From: Polytrichum commune | Taxonomy: Eukaryota; Streptophyta; Polytrichopsida; Polytrichales; Polytrichaceae | Direction of reading: 5' to 3' | Assembly (NCBI GenBank): GCA_950295325.1 | Contig: OX485809.1 | Location: 34,798,144-34,844,000, forward strand | DNA: 45,857 nucleotides | In this document: piece after piece, positions 22,501 through 33,600 of the stretch | Position numbering within the stretch: the first letter of the stretch is position 1 | How the letters are laid out: each line of letters starts with the position of its first letter | The notes under the pieces: generated by a model | The model's database searches: none | What the model was told of the DNA's origin: nothing | What the model saw: only the letters and a program-made list of their open reading frames with translations | Program-made: the position numbers and the translations under genes

Positions 22501-23539
22501 AGGGTCAATTTTATTTAGCATGCTCAGAGGTGCTAGAATGAGTCTGCCCCTAAAGGAACTGAAAGAGGTGCCTCATTCAAATTCAAACACTACCTTCAAG
22601 CATGCACTACGAATTATGGATATTAGAGTTATGCTCTAATTCAATGGAAGTTTTGGTTGAGAGTTGGTTGATTTGCTTACAACATGTTCCATGTCCGATA
22701 AGTTTTCAGCGCATGGTTGGAGTTGGCGTGAGGGTTCAAACGAATAACATTCTATGTCAATTCATTGAGGGCCAAATTCATTTAAGCACCTCTTGGCATG
22801 CCAAAAAGAGTTTGGCCCTCAATGAACCGATATAGAATGTTCTTGTTCAAACCTCCACACCAACTTCCCAAACATGGAACATGTTGTATGCAAAAAAATC
22901 ATACCCGGACCATAACTCCCATTGAATTAAAGCTTACTCTGTTTGCGAAACAAGCAATGGGAAATCATAGGGGGGCCAACTCCTGACAAAAAGTCCCATT
23001 GAGTTGCAAGGATAACTCTATTCTATTCCAATTGTTATCAGCTTGTCTTATTGCTAAGTGGATGCACACTAAGTGCTCTTCTGAATTGAGGAAGAAATAT
23101 CAACATATTTCCTGTGTGGTAGTTTTGAACAGGAATAGTGAACATCTTTCCTAAGTTCCCTCACTTTATACCATTCCTAAGTCAAGTGTTACTTTCTTTT
23201 CTTTTCTTTTTTGCAGGGTATGAAAATGCAGAAGTTCCTTGTTGTGGGGCTGGGCCTTGTGCAGGTCGGTGTAGGGCGCTGGAAAAAAGTACAGTATCAG
23301 GGTGCGAGCTTTGCAAGAGAGCTAATGAATATGTATGGTGGGACATGTATCACCCATCTGAGACAATACACAAGCAATTTGCAGAGGCCATTTGGATTGG
23401 AAATTTGCCATATGTACAGCCCATAAGTGTAGCAGAGTTATTCAAACAAAGGGCAGATCCTTCCTGTGTGGACAAACTTGACCTTTTTCCGGGCGCCCCT
23501 CTTCAACAAATGGTGTCTGAATCATTTCCTATGTCATAG
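19515..23539 (+). CDS. GDSL-type esterase/lipase (SGNH hydrolase), secreted
   Basis: Five exons, 19515-19788, 20320-20438, 21140-21370, 21935-22184 and 23217-23539, give 398 residues, a usual length and exon number for the plant GDSL family. Residues 1 to about 32 form a hydrophobic signal peptide ending near VGVGA. Block I is [14 protein letters not shown] with nucleophile Ser46; [14 protein letters not shown] follows; block III is SIGSNDYL with Gly172 and Asn174 for the oxyanion hole; block V is [10 protein letters not shown] with Asp334 and His337 completing the triad. Paired cysteines (PCC, C.LC) before block V are typical. The catalytic residues are all present, so the enzyme should be active on ester substrates in the cell wall or apoplast; the substrate cannot be predicted. 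ATG context (TTCAATGGC) is good. Introns 1-4 are unusually repeat-laden. Confidence 0.95.
19808..20290 (+). repeat. Tandem duplication inside GDSL intron 1
   Basis: Positions about 19808-19990 and 20098-20290 are diverged copies of one sequence, offset by about 290 bp. Shared landmarks in order: 'gagaaagagctca.gcatt', 'gtcaacctgttgatg', 'ttctgcattctcggaga', 'cattgacaacat', 'actgtgaactgagtg', 'atggagattatggcaa'. The second copy runs almost to the 3' splice site at 20319. Neither copy codes. Confidence 0.85.
20716..21137 (+). repeat. Tandem duplication inside GDSL intron 2
   Basis: About 20716-20905 and 20956-21137 are diverged copies offset by roughly 240 bp. Shared landmarks: 'aatgcac', 'acctaac', 'tttgtg.agt', 'atct.agattt.gtgttca', 'agaacacaaacaagatac' versus 'aggacacgaacaggacac', and 'tctcattt.ttattgt'. 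The second copy ends at the 3' splice site (21139). Confidence 0.75.
21695..21775 (-). repeat. Dispersed repeat family A, fragment in GDSL intron 3
   Basis: Short reverse-orientation fragment: 'gagcacatagtccaatcc', 'acacgtgtctttttgg', 'ttcttagct'. These match the reverse complement of family A at about 26360-26430. Confidence 0.55.
22395..22615 (+). mobile_element. Foldback MITE family B, copy 2 (GDSL intron 4)
   Basis: Starts with a degenerate terminal 'aacatgacttctgattggg', carries 'ggtgcatgcttggaggtaa', 'tgtggaggtttgaac', 'gaggtgctagaatgag' and ends with the inverted half 'caaacactaccttcaagc'. It lacks the final terminal repeat seen in copy 3, which begins 10-20 bp downstream. Confidence 0.65.
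22625..23015 (+). mobile_element. Foldback MITE family B, copy 3 (GDSL intron 4), most complete
   Basis: The best-preserved copy. Its ends are inverted: left 'gagttatgctctaattcaat', right 'cattgagttgcaaggataac' read in reverse. A second inverted pair is 'gttttggttgagagttggtt' with 'aaccaactcctgacaaaaag'. The centre is a near-perfect palindrome around 'ggcatgcc' (about 22790-22803) flanked by 'cattgagggccaaa' and 'tttggccctcaatg'. The RNA or single strand could fold into one long hairpin. It has no open frame, so a transposase in trans would be needed. Confidence 0.75.
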
Positions 23540-23756
23540 GGACAACAGCTTTTGAGTTACTTAATTATTTTGTTGGTGTCTAAGGTAGATGGGCCTTGTT
23601 TTATGCCTTTTTGTTGTTTGTTACCCTATACTACTCGGATTCGTGAGGTTGAAATTCCTGTGCGCTCGCAAATGTATATGAAGAACCAGAAAGTTTTGGA
23701 GCTAATCTCAAATTGTTATGAAATATCAAAGTCCATTGACAGCAAGTCATAAGGAC

Positions 23757-23890
23757 ATATAGATCCCTCCAATTATGTTGACCCTACAATGGTCTAATCC
23801 TTCTTACATACATGTATATTTGGTGTCTGTTCTCAGATCTGCACCTCACCACTTCAATATAGGTGTCCGATTAAGATATGTAACTGAATT
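23757..23890 (-). repeat. Dispersed repeat family A, copy in GDSL 3' flank
   Basis: Reverse-orientation copy with 'ccaattatgttga', 'ggtctaatc', 'ttggtgtctgttctcagatc', 'ctcaccactt' and 'caatataggtgtc', matching the reverse complement of 26330-26400 closely. Confidence 0.65.
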
Positions 23891-24295
23891 AGGCCCGCTT
23901 ACCTTAACTGAAGTAGTCAACTATCAGACAAGGATACTGGTTTCCTAGTTTCATATTGGAATCTTTATTCAAAAGCCACAGGAACCCAGTTTTAAGAAGC
24001 TCCTGCTTTTCTTTTTGGAAGCTAAAACACCTACAGCTAAGAAATTGAGCAGCTTGCAAGTGTTGATGAATAATTTTATGGACCAAATAGGGTTTAAATC
24101 ATGCTAGTGTTGGTAAACATGATTGTTCTGTTCTCTATTCCACATGATGTTTGATAAGGGGGGAGAAAATCAATTTCAGTAATTGCAAGCTTGTGGTTTT
24201 GTTGTCATTGAATTCCTGAAACTCTGTTTCCTGCTTTTCGCTTTTGAGAACACTTGGACCTCAACTGATACCTGAGACACCACCATTAGATCTGC

Positions 24296-24805
24296 AAACA
24301 TTTCAGACCTTGGACAACTGCCAAAATAACTATAGTTAACTAGATTTTTTTTCAATACATTTTAGGGAACAACTATAGTTAACTAGAAAAATTTAAGACT
24401 AGATTCAAGAACAACCATAGTTAACTAGAAAATTTTGAGTATTAATATATATTGGAAGAAGTTTGCCTCTTGATTTGCTTCAGCTGAGGGTCTTTAATAT
24501 GCTCGGGCCACTGAGGATCATCAAGAAACACCTTAATATGATCACTCACAGTGTTGGGCTCCGGAATAACCTCCATGGACACCATCAACACAAGTAACAC
24601 ACTAGTGACACTACAACACTACAACATAATTTTGTAAACAGGCTGCGCTCAACTTAGTTAATTACAAATTCAATTAACTAGATATAACTATAGTTAACTA
24701 GATTTTTTGGTAGGTCAAATCACGAACAACTATAGTTACAAAAGGTATCTAGTTAACTAATAGTTGAATTAGTTGGTTAGTTGTCCAAGGTCCAAAACAT
24801 TTCTT
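24296..24805. mobile_element. Foldback element family D with repeated AACTATAGTTAACTAGA
   Basis: Ends are inverted copies of each other: 'gaccttggacaact' at 24306-24319 and its complement 'agttgtccaaggtc' at 24779-24792, with flanking 'catttc' / 'aaatg'. Inside, the 17-mer aactatagttaactaga occurs at 24328, 24371, 24413 (one mismatch) and 24686, with a shorter piece at 24728. The motif contains two overlapping perfect palindromes, AACTATAGTT and TAGTTAACTA. No coding frame is present. It looks like a MITE-type foldback with subterminal repeats. Confidence 0.65.
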
Positions 24806-24949
24806 GTATTACACCATAGCCACTAGAAAACACTTGCGTTGCACTTTCTTATCTATTTCCAAAAGAAATGTAAGTAACTAGTATTTTAAGCGAGCAATTG
24901 CAAAAATAGTAGAAAGGGTCTTACAATACAATATGTGGGTGTTGTTTGG

Positions 24950-25130
24950 AATTTTCATAATCAGACACCTTTATTGATTGGTGTGTGGCTACGTGAAGAT
25001 CAAAGAACAAGCATCATAAATAGACATGTTTAAAAGAGATTGGGCTACATCTTCAAATTTAATTAAGTACTCCATATTCAATAATGAACACACTTGGAAG
25101 GACCTATGTATTGAGTTTAGGAGTCAACAA
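24950..25130 (+). repeat. Dispersed repeat family A, copy 5
   Basis: Forward copy: 'ataatcagacacctttattg', 'ggtgtgtgg', 'gaagatcaaagaac', 'agacatgtttaaaagagatt', 'gggctacat'. The second half is degraded. Confidence 0.55.
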
Positions 25131-25672
25131 ACATGCATTTCCAATAATCATAACTAAATAAAGGGAGCTTCAATTTCAATATGATTTTTTATTAATGTTG
25201 TAACATAGATTTGCTAATGTAACACAAATTTGAAGATTTAAATCTGATCGATAAAAGATGGAGAACAAGAAAAACAAACCAAATAGCACCCGCACACTTT
25301 GGTGAAAGTCAGGATGCAAGGGACTGGCTTCCAAAGCTTTGCAAATCACTAATGTAAAACCCCAAGAACAACCTAGTTGTATCAAAACCTACCTACATTT
25401 GCTTGAAGTATGAACTTTGATTTACAATGCACTCTTTTACATCTTGTACATCTACACCCACCATTGAAAATAATTTGTATCCTGTTTGAACTTCCTCTCT
25501 CTATACCTAAATGTGTTCCAAATGCTTTTCAAAGCAAGCAACTGCAAAAGTAACAACTAATGGGCACAGGCTCTTGCTTTCAAAGCCTTGCAAATCACTA
25601 GTATGAACCTTTAAAAACATATTTCTCTGACCAAAAATTTCCAACCATTTTCCTTGATACATGAACTATAAT

Positions 25673-27629
25673 TTACAATGTTCGCTTAGATAGTTCTGTC
25701 ACCATCGTACTAGTCAATAGCCAGGTAACAATCTCTTCCAGCAGCTCAAAGCCATGAAATTTTGCGATGTTGAGGAAAACTCGCAGGTTCTTGTTGAAGT
25801 CAACAAGACTCATTTTAGTTTTAAATGCTCCAGCACAGTAGCACTGGTCCACCAAGTGTGTGGCCTTTACCTGCCAGACCAATCAATTGGATTCAGGTTC
25901 TAAATTTTAGATATGTATAGAAAATTGACTCAATAATGTCCTAATAAATCTAAATAATTTCTTAATCTACATTTATTGCTAGGAATCAGATGCTAACGTT
26001 CCTTATCCTTCAAAGTAGCTCCAAATTATCCTTGGTTTGAACTATTCGAGTGAATTCAACTTAGCCTCTACATGCCTAAGATACATTAACATAAAATTTA
26101 TTAAGACTGTCAAAGATGAGAGATCCTTGGAATTCCTTGATTTGCATAAAATATGAAGCCCTCCCATTCATTTGATTGGTCATAAGTTCAGTGTTGATGC
26201 TAGGTTGAGATACATTAGTACAGTTCTGTATTCAATGACATTTCAGTAAGGCTAACCTTTATTCAAATCACTGGACATTTTATACAAAAAGCAGAACGTT
26301 TCTAACTCTTAAGGTAAGCAGCCCAAATTCGGTTACTCGTCTCAGACACCTATATTTGAGTGGTGAGTGGATCTAAGAACGGACACCAAAAAGACACGTA
26401 TTTAAAAGATTTTGAACTATGTTCTCAAGATTTGTTAACTACTCTAGGCTCAATAGCCAACATAATTGTGGGGACCTATATGATGATTTGATGATGGAAA
26501 GATATTCTTCACTTTGACAATGATTAAGATATTCACATGAGGTCCAAAAATTGTGAGGAAAATGGCTAAGGGCATGATTTGAATTTGCTAATCATCTCAC
26601 AGTATTTGCGTGATTCATATCCTACGCGTAGTGGGTGCAGACTTACAATTATCCATTTAAGACCACGAAGTGGGCTATAAGCTCATGTGTGTAAATATAT
26701 TGTGTCTTATTGCCAATAGTAGTCATAGTAAAGCCATTTAATAAATGTGAGGACAGCTAGTACCTACACAACTCAGAATTGAAATAGAAAAAAATCAGTA
26801 TTTGCTTACCATGTGACATCTCACACAGACAAGGTCTTGCAAATGGTAAAGTTGCTCCTGCTGACGCACAATTTGAAGCAATGAATTTTCAATCCACGCA
26901 CGGTCGCATGGTTGGCCACAAGCTGAGACAATGCAACGCCAATCATGTTCTAAAAGCGCAGGGTCACGGCACAAATCAAGGTCCCTGCAATCGTTGCAGT
27001 AACTGGCCAACCACAACCCACCCTTACCACTTCAAAAAGTGCCCAAAAATTGCTTCTTGCAAATTGCCAATCTTCACTGACCACTCAAAATAATATGCAG
27101 AATGGAATTGTGTAGATAAATTACACCTTCATTTATGAAACAGTCAACACAGCATTCTTAAGTGGTGTATTGGGTGTTCTCCCTAGATAAGCATCTTGGA
27201 TAGTACACACTCAGCAAAATTCTTCTTGGCAAGGTCTGTAAGTTGAACCTTGGTAGATGGGAGAAGGCTTTGTCTAAAGATAGGTAACAATGAGGTGCCG
27301 TCCACTAATGAGCTTGCAAATTGACTATGCTTGACATACAAAGATTCATTAATTCAAGGCTATAATAGAAAGAGAATGTCCTTAAGAACGCCACGAACTT
27401 TCCCAATGGTATCTAGATTTTGTTTTGTTCTCATTAAAAGCATGATAGAAACAGCCTGTATTGGAACTTAAAGCAGTGATTTACAAAACATGGAAGCCAC
27501 TGGAATAAGTTCAAAAAGAAACCTGCAAATGACATTTGGTAGAGTGAAGGAGTGACACGGGTCTTTGAACTCTGCCTCTGCAGAGAATTCTTGGACATGC
27601 ACCAATTTGAGAAGATTCCTTCTCATCAC
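25673..27629 (-). other. POLE: POLE segment: C-terminal zinc fingers
   Basis: Exons 27523-27629, 26810-27002 and 25673-25870. The first ends NVIC plus a split Ser codon (AG|T); the second continues [13 protein letters not shown], then [24 protein letters not shown] and [12 protein letters not shown] follow across the last junction. Together these are the CysA and CysB zinc sites that bind the POLE2 (B) subunit and anchor the holoenzyme at the replisome. The pattern WxC-x4-C in CysA is the plant form. The protein ends LSKRTL with TAA at 25673. Confidence 0.95.
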
Positions 27630-30600
27630 CTAAATCGTTTTACCCACAAATAAAAATCAGACCGTTTTAAAAATAAACATGACACGTAATATGCTCAAAT
27701 GAGTTGCAAAATTCAACACACAAAAGTACAGAAACTACATACCAAGATGTCGTATTGGACAAGCCGGTCGAGAGCAAGGACATGACAAACTTGTTTAATA
27801 AATTCAAGAACAGGATCAGTCATGATTGACTGAGAGCCCGCTAACTTTCGAAAATGTTCGGATCCCTCGTCTCCTTCCCTTAGAGTCCTTAGGTCCACAT
27901 GCTTCTGTACATCTTGCACAACTCGCAACAACTTATCCGTGAAGTACGATGCAATCTGCACATTAAAACACCGTCAAAAAAGGAAGTAGCACATTTAATA
28001 GATTGAAAAGAACCTGGAGTGCAAAAGAGTTGTCCATAAAGCCTCTGAATCAAACTTCAGGTGAGTTGGCCAAAAGGTGAGTTTAAGAGTATGCATAAAG
28101 TTACCCAAGTTTTCTTAATACTTAAATCAACATGCTAAAAGAGTGGGACTAGGTTAGAAAAAACCTTGGTAGGCCAAGCCAGGATTTAAAGTGTGTTAGA
28201 CCCTATTATAGATCTTAAAGTTCTCTTAAAGATTTGTTGGAATGAAAGAGGAGGTCCAAGAGTTCACCCAACTTTCAAAATTAAACTGTGACAAGACAAG
28301 CTGATGAGCTCTTCTGAATAGCAAGTCCCTCCAAGTGGGACAAAATGCCTTGTTTGGGGATAACTTTAACTTTGTAGATAACTCTAATCTCTAGAAAACT
28401 AGAATCTAAAGCTTGCAAGATACTCAAATCTCTTGGGTACATTCTTATTGCAAAAAGGAACAAGTAGGTGAAAGCTTGGAGGAAGTTTTGTTATATTTAC
28501 TTGGTCTTTAAGGTATGAGATAGCTTGCGCTTCCATGTGGTTTACATAGGAGGCATTGCCTAATTGGGATCCACTTCCTTCTTGTGCTCCCAGATGACTG
28601 CCCAAAGAAGCTTGGTCATGCAAGTATTTCCATGGCTTGTAAATATATTCCGACAATATGACTACAAAGTAATCCTGCAAATGAATGTATAAACATCATA
28701 AATTTGTCAGTGGCAGTTCCTCAACAATGAAATAGGTATGCAGATCAGGAACTCATTCAGAATCAAACATCTCTAATAATATTTAATATTTGCACATACC
28801 TGCATCACCGTGGGAAGGTATTCAGCAATGTTCCAACTTGAGATGATCTCATTGGCACCATTTTGAGTGGGGTCTTGGCTGAATTGGGATGTGGCAGGTT
28901 CAATATTTTTAGCTTGGATGCCACCATAATTGTACTGTAACAAAGAAATAGAATGAGGTTAACCAATACAAATACTACACCCTCAAATATCGAATAATGC
29001 ATCATTTACAAACAGCAACAGTTTTGACATCAATTTTTAGACCCATTTTTGGGCATAATGCAGTTTGTTCTTCACTCAATTATGAATGCTCCATTGGAGC
29101 AAGTTATAGGTGTCTATACTGAAGCTCAATTAGCAGTAAAACACCTAACATTTGGAATAATGTTTAATTCCAAATTAATAAGTCCACAGTAGATGCAATT
29201 AGAAAGACACATAGGAAAATTAATCTTCCCATACCTGATCCATGAAGAGAAGCGAGTGCCAGTACCGGTTTGGCACCAGCTCTATCCACTCAAACAATTC
29301 CCTGAAACAGATGTTTTAAGCTCACAGAGAATCAGTTAAGGAGTAAATAAGTAGGTTACAGTTTCATGAGAATCTAGTCTGCATTTGGCCATTTGATGCA
29401 ATGTTACAAATGATTTTTTTCCGGCTATTAACCTGTAATAACAGTTCAAAACTCAACCCAAAACTCCCTTGTATTTTCACCTGGATTTCAGAATCTTCAT
29501 GAGGTAATCGCAGTAGCCCTGAGCTGCAGCCAATTGGTGCTTCCCAGTCTCAACTATAATATGAGAAAAATCAGCAAAAACAACATTGGCACCCAATTTT
29601 TTGAGCTCAGCCAGAAGCAGGGCAAAGATCTTCTGCATAGCCTGATGTAAAAGACAACAGAATTTGCTCTCAGTCTCTTGTTTTCTGGGAGAATCGGAAC
29701 AAACACTTCACATGCAAGAGGAATCTCATACCATCAATATCTTCCTTTTAATTATAAACATCTATTTGGGTTGAATACAGCATGCTTAAACTTGCTGATT
29801 TGATCTTGAAAATTTAGGATAAGGGATTGTTAGAAATATTTTGTGCTGTGTGAAGAGTATTCCTAACTTAATCTAAAGATCCTCCAGTTTTGCATGCTAC
29901 TCCTGAGCATGCAAAACTTCAGTGATAAACAAGCCATAAACAGAAAGCTAGTTATATGTGCAGCAAACACATTTGCAATAAGAAAACGACCTTGTTAACT
30001 TGATCCAGGCATACCAGAACAACTTATCTTCGTCTTTGAAAGCAATATTTTGTTTGGCTTGAAATCTCAAGTACTGCCCAAGAGGTGAATAATGGATAAA
30101 GTACCTTATGAACAATGCGTTGCAGTGCAGGGTCATGCAGCTTAGATTTTGGACTGCAAAAGAGTAGCCAGACAGAATACAATAAAATGAAAGACATTTT
30201 TGGATGATAAATGTTTCCAATTATTCTGGCTTTCTTGATACACTTATATTTCTTTCAGAACTAGTATATAGATTTCCAAGTAGCAGATGATAGATTTTAT
30301 ATGCATGTGCACAAAATGATCCTTCAAAGACCAACCGACAAAGGTGCTGCAAAAGAGAATCTGCAAAGGTGTTGCCTAAGGGCACTGCATCACTCAACCA
30401 GCCTTGCACAAGCTGTTTCAGGCATTCATGGTTTCTTAATTCATATATACTTTTTGAGAATTCGGAAATAGATTTCCAAGTAGCACAATCTTTCTTTATG
30501 ACATTAAAGTTATCCTTCTTTTTATGTATACAAGGCCTTACATGTTCAGAAGTTTTTGGTGCATGTTTGGATGTAGTGTGGAGGTTTAAAAAAAAAGGTC

Positions 30601-33600
30601 TAAATCGGATTAGAGGATCAACCTCATTTTGGCATGCCAAGAGGTGCTAAAATGAGTTTGGCACTCAATGAACCAAAATGGATTGCTCTTTATTCAAATT
30701 CAAACACTACCTCCGAGCATGCACCACAAGTGGAAAGAAATTAATGATATTATATGCATAACGACCAATCGAAAATCATAGGGGACCAACTCCTGACAGA
30801 AAGTCCCATTGAGTTAAAGGCTTGTGCAGTAAATGAGTCTTAAATCAAAGACCAACCTGCAGAGCCACCGATACAGGTGCTGCAAAAGAGCATCTGCAAA
30901 GGTGTTGCCAGAGGACACGGCGTCACTCAACCAGCCTTGCACAAGCTGTTTGAGGACTCGAAAAGCAGGTGCACAGCTGACACTCTCGTCCAAACTCATC
31001 TGTCCTGGAACGGCTATGTCTTGGGGATTTTCAGAGTTGAGGCCAAGGAGGAGGCTACCATTAAGCTCATTGAGATGACTGCTTTTCAGCAATGCGTTCA
31101 CCGCGAGATGGTGTACCTGGAGTTCAACAAGTAGACAGATCCGACTCAGGGATTAAGTCATTTTTCAAGAAGTAAAGAAGCAATGGGATGCACATTCATT
31201 GACACTTGATACAGTTTAGGGAAACACCAATGTTGGAACGATATATAGGTGTAATCATGGTATTAATACACAATATTAAATATAATATTGAAGAACCTAC
31301 CCCACGGGTATTATCAGAAAATGAGAGAATCTATCCATAGCCAAGTTATTAGTTGGGTCAATACCATCCAGTTACCATAATGATACTAGAGTGATCTACC
31401 TCGATATGAAGGCCCTTAAATGGTATATAGACCCAAATGGTATCAAAGAATCTAACCAACCAGTATCAAAATTGTAATACTAATTTAATACTGATCATCA
31501 GAAAATGACATTAAACTCTCCATACCCAAGTTATTATTTGGGTTAATACCATCCAGTTCCCAAAATGATACTAGAGTTAATTATTTAGATATGAAGGTTC
31601 TTGAATGGTAAATAGACTCGAATGGTATCAGAAACAGAAATGCCCTCACATACACATACACATACCCTACCGCTATCCGAAAGTACTTAACCTATTTACC
31701 TTCAGCTCAATGCAGATACTTCGATATGCACCTGGGTAGATCCAAGCAAGATGCTCAACCTGCAAAAAGAAAATAGCAGACATTCACAATTGAAACTTGA
31801 TGGTATGATGTTAGATATTGAAACTTGATTATATAGAGTTGCATATTGAAACGTGATAGTAGATGCTGAATCTGAACCTACAATATTGAAAATATTGAAG
31901 ATCCTGTATTAAAATTCAAGGACTTACATCGTCCATATACTCAGCTTCTGCTTCCAAAACTCCACCCAAATCTGGCAACCCATTGTTAGAGACCCACAGT
32001 ACCTGCAGAGAAATACAGAATAGAATGACCAATAAGTTGAAAAGATGTGAGAACATAAGTTGAAAAGATGGAGTAATGAGTAATGAGAACATCTATTGGA
32101 ACTCAATGGACTCAATTCATGTGGAAAGGAAATTTGGAATAATGTTGGACTTTTAGGCCTAGCTAGGAATTCACTAATCTTTGAAATGGACATCTTTTGG
32201 TATTTGCAACCAAGGCCACATCTTTGTGAAGGTAATCCACTTACAAGTTATCATGGTTGTTTAGCAAAAGATACTTCGTGCCTTCTTAATGGAATTCATT
32301 AAGTCACGAACATACAGGTCTCACAGTGTTGCTCAAATTGGGAGCTTTGTTTCACTCCAATCTCTTTAGCACATCACTTTTCTTGATTTCTCTAGATTTA
32401 TTTTCTAGATTTTAAAAAGTAATTATTTCAGAAGTTCTGGCCAATATTTCAGAACGTTGTGCTCGAAAGGAATGAAAGACTGACAATTGCTAAAGTTCCT
32501 AGATTTTTTTACCTGCTGATTGTCTCGTAAAGCTCGAGCAAAGAATGTATCAGCTGTGAACAGGAGCCAATCAGAGTTCAAGTTTCCAAGAGGAACCTAG
32601 TGAACAAAACAATCACACATTATAAGATCACAGCACATAACAAGGTTAGAATCCAGGAGTTTTTCCTGTTGCTTTCATTGTAAACAAAGACTTCCCTTCA
32701 ACCAAGATACGCATTTACAAAAACTAAATATGTGCCTGTTGCCAAAATTTTGATGATTACAGGGTTCCATTATCTTGCTTAACCCTTGAGCATCCGAGAG
32801 GCCTCTCTATGCACAAAAACGTGTATTTGAGTTACACACTTCCATATTTAGCTAATTGTGTCAAAAGTGACCCTTTCTAAAATTTATTTATTCTTCAAGT
32901 GCACTTTTTGAATCAATTGAATATCTTGATGTGATTGAAAATTTAGGTTCAAACACACAATATGGGTGCCCATGGATCCAAATACATACATAGTATTTTA
33001 GTATTTTGATCCTCAATGTGACTTAATTGTATATTTTTATTTTATCCATGACATAAGCTTATGCAGTGCATAAGGTTTCAAACACCTAAATATTAGAAAG
33101 TATGATTTTAGGACTTGGTGAGGCTCGTGGAAAGTGTGTATATATGTTGTACATTGAACCCCTACATCCTCTGAAGGTTAACAAACTGTAAATGAACAGG
33201 TTGAGTAAATAGTCATTAATGCCTCAACTCATTAATTTTACATACATGAGCATATCTGCAGAGGGTAATCCTTTCGCGAAGCCATGGACCCGAAGCCCCA
33301 CATCGTTCCATAGCCACCCGACAGGCTAATCGCTGCCATCCAAGTGCCTGAAAATTTACAAAGTTCACATTCAATATACATTCTGCAGATAAAAAAATAG
33401 AAAGACAAAGACAAATTGCAAGAGAATTTACTTTACCCCACAAAGTTGTAAAATTTTATTAACACTGAATTACCTGGTACGCACTATCACGAGCATTGCA
33501 AGGAACTTGGATACAAGGCAACTCAGAAAAAGCTGGGACCAATCCTGTTATGGGTTCCAATAGGGGGCACTCCAAAACTGCAAGGGTTGGACCTCGGTGT

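Larger units (their letters stand above)
23540..25672. other. Convergent intergenic region between GDSL and POLE genes
   Basis: About 2.1 kb between two stop codons facing each other. It contains two family A repeats (about 23757-23890 and 24950-25130) and a separate foldback element (24296-24805). The rest shows no exon: the frames present are short and unrecognised. Both 3' untranslated regions must lie here; I could not assign polyadenylation signals. Confidence 0.55.

Noticed and set aside
22395-23015. CRISPR-like array because of repeated words
   Set aside because: The repeats are inverted, unequal and belong to two MITE copies in a plant intron; there are no regular spacers.
30877-31134. 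85-codon plus-strand frame opposite POLE exon 30857-31116
   Set aside because: It is the antisense of a well-conserved POLE exon.
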